DNA from: Limnohabitans sp. 2KL-17
GTDB lineage: Bacteria > Pseudomonadota > Gammaproteobacteria > Burkholderiales > Burkholderiaceae_C
NCBI RefSeq assembly: GCF_003063415.1
Contig: NZ_NESK01000016.1
Coordinates: 33,027-97,026 of the forward strand
Direction: 5' to 3'
Length of the DNA stretch: 64,000 nt
A program made the position numbers and the translations under genes. Shown one piece after another: positions 59,964 to 64,000 of the stretch; position 1 is the first letter of the stretch, and every line of letters begins with the position of its first letter. Below the pieces are notes generated by a model, which did no database searches, had not been told where the DNA came from, and saw nothing but the letters and a program-made list of their open reading frames with translations.

Positions 59964-62900
59964 CCAGCCTTGGCCCTTTGCACTTCGGCGGCACGCACAG
60001 ACACTTCACGGGCCGGGGCAGGCGTCGTCACCTCGCCACCCAGCTTGATGAGGGTGATGGGGCGCTGCCCTGCCAGACGCAGCTTTTCGGTCAGGCTGTT
60101 GCGGCTTTGTGGCTTTTGTTCAGCGGGCTTGTCACCCACAAACAACTGGAACAGGGCCACAGCCTCGCGGCCATCGTCATCCATCGCGGTCACTTTCAAA
60201 TCCAGCTTGCCCCTGAAGTCCTTGGGTGGGTTCACCTCAAAAGAGCCTGTGGCCGGGTCAAAGCGGACCCAACCCGGCAGCGGAGAATTGTCAGCCTGTT
60301 TGGCATCCAGCTTGATCACCGCATCCTTGTCGGAGTGGATGAACGCGTCGTAAGGCAGTGATATCTTGGCTGAATTGCCATTGCCCTCGACAAACTGGTC
60401 TGTGACGCCACGGTTCAGCAACAGACCTGGTGATCCAGCTTCATTGACCGCCACGCGAAAGCCTGACGAACTGGTCAAAATATCACCAATGGGCACAGGG
60501 GCCTCCACGGGCACCAAACGGGGTGCCAGGGGCTTAAGCTCTGAGCTGAAAACCTGCGTCGCTGACTCGGACTGATCTGACGGCGTGACCGCAGCGGCAG
60601 CCGCCTTGGGCTCAGTGGCTGCTGGTGACAACACAATCGGCGCGGGCTTGGGCTGGTCATTGTCTTTGGTGACAGCGAGATCATTCGCACCCGTCTCGAG
60701 GGTGGACAAGGCTGTGATCGGCTTGGTGACCGTGCCTGTGCCATCGTCAAAGATGGACAAGAAGCCCGATGTAGCCTGGCCACCTGAAGTCACCACCAGC
60801 TTGAGCTGCTCTTCGCCTTCATACACATCATCACGCTCATTGGTGATGTCAATGGCCACCAAGACCGGCACAGTACCCGCTGCCACCGGCCCGGTGTAAA
60901 GCTGCCAGGTGGCACCGCCGTCCAGCGAGTAATAAATAGGCGCCGTATCCAGCGAGTCGTTGGGCTTGCCCTCGTTGTCCCCTGTCGGCGCTTTTCCAGC
61001 CTGCGCGGCGTTTTGCACGTCCAGCGTGAGCAACTGGCCGGGGTTGGCATTGACCGTGAAGACGGCACGGGGCGAGTTTTCGTTGTAGTTGCCGCCGGTG
61101 ACGGTGATGGGGCTGTCGTCATCGCGAACAGCAGTTGCGTCATTGGTGCCATCGTTCTTGAAGATCGCACCCGTGCCATCGTCCTTGATCGTGGCCGCGC
61201 CGCCAGTGCTAACCGTGCCGCCAGTGCTGGTCGCCACCAGCTTGAAGGTCTCGTTGTTGTCGCTCGTGCCATCGTTGGTAAGCGCCGTGCGCACCAGCAG
61301 TTTGCCGTTGGCATCGAGTGCCACGTTGCCGCCGGTGTAGCTCGTCCAGTTCGCGCCGCTGTCCGTCGAGTAGCTCAGGCCACTCCCGCTGGCCAAGCTG
61401 TAGTCCGTTCCACCCGCTGTGGCCGGGTTGCTGGTGCCCACTGCCAGTGCCAGACTCGTCAACTGGTTGGCTGCACCGGTGACTTCGAATACACCGTAAG
61501 GCGAGGCTTCGTTCACCGTCAGATTTGTGATCGAAATAATCACGGTATTGACCGTCATGGTCACCGTGTTGTCGGCATCAGCGCCGTCCGCGTTCACATT
61601 GCCCGCGGCATCGCTGAACTTGGTGTTGGCCACGCTCACCACGCCATTGGCCGTGCTCGAGGCGTCCGGCGTAAAAGTGGCCGTGTACACCGTGCCGCTC
61701 ACTGCCGTCCAGCCAGACAGTGCCCCGCCAGCCACCGTGACATCCGTCGCGATAAAGTCCGTGGCCGCCTCCGACAGCGTGAACGTCAGCACCGCCGTCT
61801 CACCGGCTATGAGGCTGGCCTTGTCGCTGCTGATCGCTATCGTGGAGGGGACATTGTCTGAGCCGATGCTAACCGTGTTGTTGGCATCAACTCCGTCTGC
61901 ATTGGCATTGCCTGCCGCGTCAGTGAATTGGGTATCGGCCACACTGATGGTGCCTGCGGCACCCGCAGCCGTGAATGTGGCGGTATAGACCGACGAACTC
62001 ACTGCTGTCCAGGCAGACAAAGCCCCGCCGGTCACCGTGACATCAGCCTCCAAAAAGTCTGTCGCTGGCTCAGACAAGGTGAAGGTCAAAACAGCGGTCT
62101 CGCCATTGATCAAGCTGCTTTTACTGCTGGCAATCGAGATTGTGGGTCGCCGTGTATCGATGTCGTAGTTGTTGGAGTTGGTTGAACCCGTGCCGGCATT
62201 GCCCGCAGCGTCAGCAACCCCGGTGTTGTCCAGCGTGATGAGGTTGGTGGTGTCCTCAATGCCCGCAGTGGGCGTGAACGTCGCCGTCCAGGTCAGTCCC
62301 CCGTCGGTGGAGCTCACGCCTGTCAATGCACCGTTGGCGATCGTCAAGTCGCTGTTGCTGAAGCCCGAAACGGCCTCGCTAAAAGTAAAGGTGACCAGTG
62401 ATGTCTCACCGACCTTCATTGCGTTATCGGCCACCACAATGCTGACGGTAGGCCGCTGTGTGTCGACGGCGTAGTTGTTGGAGTTGGTAGAACCCGTGCC
62501 AGCATTGCCCGCAGCGTCAGCAACCCCGGTGTTCTCCAGCGTGATGAGGTTGGTGGTGTCCTCAATGCCCGCAGTGGGGGTGAACGTCGCCGTCCAGGTC
62601 AGCCCCCCGTTGGCGGAGCTCACGCCTGTCAATGCACCGTTGGCGATCGTCAAGTCGCTGTTGCTGAAGCCCGAAACGGCCTCGCTGAAAGTAAAGGTGA
62701 CCAGTGATGTCTCACCGACCTTCATTGCGTTATCAGCCACCACAATGCTGACGGTAGGCCGCAGTGTGTCGATGGCGTAGTTGTTGGAGTTGGTAGAGCC
62801 CGAGCCAGCATTGCCGGCCGCGTCAGTAACCCCGGTGTTGTTCAGCGTGATGAGGTTGGTGGTGTCGTCAATGCTCGCAGTCGGCGTGAACGTGGCTGTC

Positions 62901-63703
62901 CAGGTCATTCCGCCATCGCCTGAACTCACGTTGGTCAAGGTTCCGTTGGCAATCGTCAAGTCAGCGTTGGTAAAACCGGTGACGACTTCGCTGAAGGTGA
63001 AGGCGACCAGGGAGGTATCGCCGATCTTCAGTGCGTTGTCGGCCACCACAATGGTGGCGGTGGGGCGCACGGTGTCTATCGCATAGTTGTTGGAGTCTGT
63101 TGTTCCCGTGCCGGCATTACCCGCGCTATCAGAGACTCCTGTGTTATCGATCGTGATCAGGTTAGTGGCGTCCTGAATGCCCGCAGTCGGCGTGAACATG
63201 GCTGTCCAGGTGACGCCACCGTCGCTGGAGCTCACTGCGGACAAGGTTCCGTTGGCGATCGTCAAGTCGGCGTTGTTAAAACCGGTGACGGCTTCACTGA
63301 AGGTGATGGTGACCAGGGAGGTCTCGCCGATAATCAAGGCGTTATCAGCCACCACAATGGTGGCCGTGGGGCGTGTCGTATCCACTGCGATGCTGCGCGT
63401 GGCCTGGGTAGCTGGAGTACCTGCCACATCGCTCACGTCAGCCGTCACCATCTCGCTGGCCTCAAAATTGGCAATATCAAGCACCTGCACGTTGAGTGTC
63501 CAGGCATTGCTGCTCACGGTGGTGGTGTAGGTGTTTCCGTCTACGGTCACCGTCACGGTTCGCCCATTTTCGATGTTGCTGGTGGTGCCACTGATGGCGA
63601 CCACGCTGGATGCCTCGCCGGCATTGATCACATCATTGACTGCAATCGTGCTGATGGTGATACTCGGCCTCGTGGCGACCTGCACGGTCACCAGTTGGTC
63701 TAG
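59960..63703 (-). pseudogene. Large Ig-repeat surface/adhesin protein, 5' truncated by an IS element
   Basis: Remaining ~1247 codons, beginning ...LDQLVTVQVATRPSITIS. In order: one Ig-like domain, four ~102-aa bacterial Ig-like repeats (FTFSEAVSGFSNSDLTIANG...), two ~100-aa repeats (VLTFTLSEAATDF...), Calx-beta-like domains (about 60800-61540, LTVNEASPYGVFEV) and a cadherin/He_PIG-like domain (60120-60380). No RTX nonapeptides or C-terminal anchor are visible. The open frame continues to 63847, but that part is IS DNA. The true 5' end and signal sequence are missing, so it is probably inactive, unless the IS supplies a start. Confidence 0.8.
62169..63392 (-). repeat. Four tandem ~306-bp repeats in the Ig-repeat gene
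   Basis: Units at about 62169-62474, 62475-62780, 62781-63086 and 63087-63392, each coding one Ig-like domain. The two copies nearest the 3' side (62169-62780) are nearly identical at DNA level, suggesting recent duplication or gene conversion. Confidence 0.85.
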
Positions 63704-64000
63704 GGCTACGCTGAATAAGTCCACCGCATTGGGTGCTGTTTCGTTATAGGTCGATGAAACAACAGACCCTTGCCCTAGCGGCCGATGCAGGAGCCGGATT
63801 CGAACAATACCGTCGCGCAACCAGGCGCGACGTGTTCCTCTCCACAATGAATGAGATCGTTCCGTGGCATGCGCTATGCGAAGTGATCGAGCCGCATTAC
63901 CCCAAGCCGGGCAATGGTCGCCCGCCGGTGGGACTTGAGCGTATGTTGCGCATGTACTTTGTGCAGCACTGGTTCAACTTGGCCGACGAGGCTTGCGAGG
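63704..64000 (+). mobile_element. IS5-family insertion sequence, left end (runs off the window)
   Basis: Left terminal sequence GGCTACGCTGAATAAG resembles the IS5 end (GG...GCGAATAAG). It directly follows CTAG (63700-63703), fitting the YTAR 4-bp target of IS5 elements. The transposase starts 50 nt inside. The insertion disrupts the Ig-repeat gene. The right end lies outside. Confidence 0.75.
63754..64000 (+). CDS. IS5-family transposase (partial, N-terminal 82 residues)
   Basis: Starts MKQQTLALAADAGAGFEQYR and continues through MNEIVPWHALCEVIEPHYPKPGNGRPPVGLERMLRMYFVQHWFNLAD, the diagnostic N-terminal (DUF772) domain of IS5/IS1182-type transposases. The DDE catalytic part lies beyond the window end. 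No frameshift or stop is seen within the visible part. Confidence 0.92.
   Translation, partial: MKQQTLALAADAGAGFEQYRRATRRDVFLSTMNEIVPWHALCEVIEPHYPKPGNGRPPVGLERMLRMYFVQHWFNLADEACE

Noticed and set aside
62169..63392. Possible CRISPR array
   Set aside because: Units are 306-bp in-frame protein repeats without short repeat/spacer structure.
62169..63530. Series of plus-strand ORFs of ~101 aa over the Ig repeats
   Set aside because: They repeat only because the DNA repeats; they are antisense to the clear Ig-like frame.
63704..63847. N-terminal extension of the Ig protein (MWRGTRRAWL...)
   Set aside because: It is the antisense of IS5 transposase DNA, with no signal peptide.

Overview
The window looks like a chromosomal segment of a betaproteobacterium of the order Burkholderiales, most likely family Comamonadaceae (Limnohabitans/Rhodoferax-like). 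This rests on gene order and family content: aat-bpt, ilvB-ilvH-ilvC-pssA-leuA, dnaX-ybaB-recR with the SRP RNA beside dnaX, mltD-gloB-yafS-rnhA, a sigma factor/DUF3619/DUF3106/RDD operon, TRAP transporters, and the moderately high GC coding style. The species is inferred, not shown.

Layout. 0.1-2.5 kb: the two N-degron aminoacyl-protein transferases (aat, bpt) and an IclR regulator. 2.5-9.7 kb, minus strand: pbpG, then branched-chain amino acid genes (leuA behind a leucine-rich leader peptide and attenuator hairpin; ilvB-ilvH-ilvC behind a 5' leader) with pssA between. 10-13.3 kb, plus: an ECF-type sigma factor with a TTG start, a probable membrane partner (DUF3619), a DUF3106 protein, an RDD protein, dgkA and a LOG-family protein. 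13.4-17.3 kb: glnB-nadE, a FemAB/GNAT-like protein and soluble pyrophosphatase. 17.5-24.4 kb, plus: the proton-pumping pyrophosphatase hppA, an aldehyde dehydrogenase, and the molybdenum cofactor operon moaA-mobA-moeA. 24.5-28.9 kb, minus: an RND efflux pump and its adaptor. 29-32.6 kb: rnhA and a YafS-like methyltransferase (minus) opposite gloB-mltD (plus). 32.7-37.5 kb: an orphan ABC substrate-binding protein, recR, ybaB, dnaX, the SRP RNA and a small unknown gene.

37.5-44.8 kb: a flavoprotein, trxA, rho behind a structured leader, rpmE2, an ArnT-like membrane protein, a MATE exporter and a small ABM-domain protein. 44.9-49.2 kb: a MarR regulator facing a fumarylacetoacetase-family hydrolase and a three-gene TRAP transporter, probably one unit for uptake and breakdown of an organic acid. 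49.3-56.5 kb: Nudix hydrolase, acyl-CoA synthetase, dnaG, cysE, trmJ and suhB.

56.5-64 kb is the accessory part. A minus-strand operon encodes a large Ig-repeat surface protein, a membrane-fusion protein with a cytoplasmic GAF-like N-terminus, and a second protein joining a PqqD-like N-terminus, an M50 membrane metalloprotease and a HlyD-like periplasmic arm. The 5' part of the surface-protein gene is cut off by an IS5-family element whose transposase runs off the window end. This locus is the best candidate for a poorly described secretion/processing system. Apart from it the window is mainly housekeeping DNA, with several RNA-level control elements worth checking: the leu attenuator, the rho leader and an intercistronic terminator in the TRAP operon.
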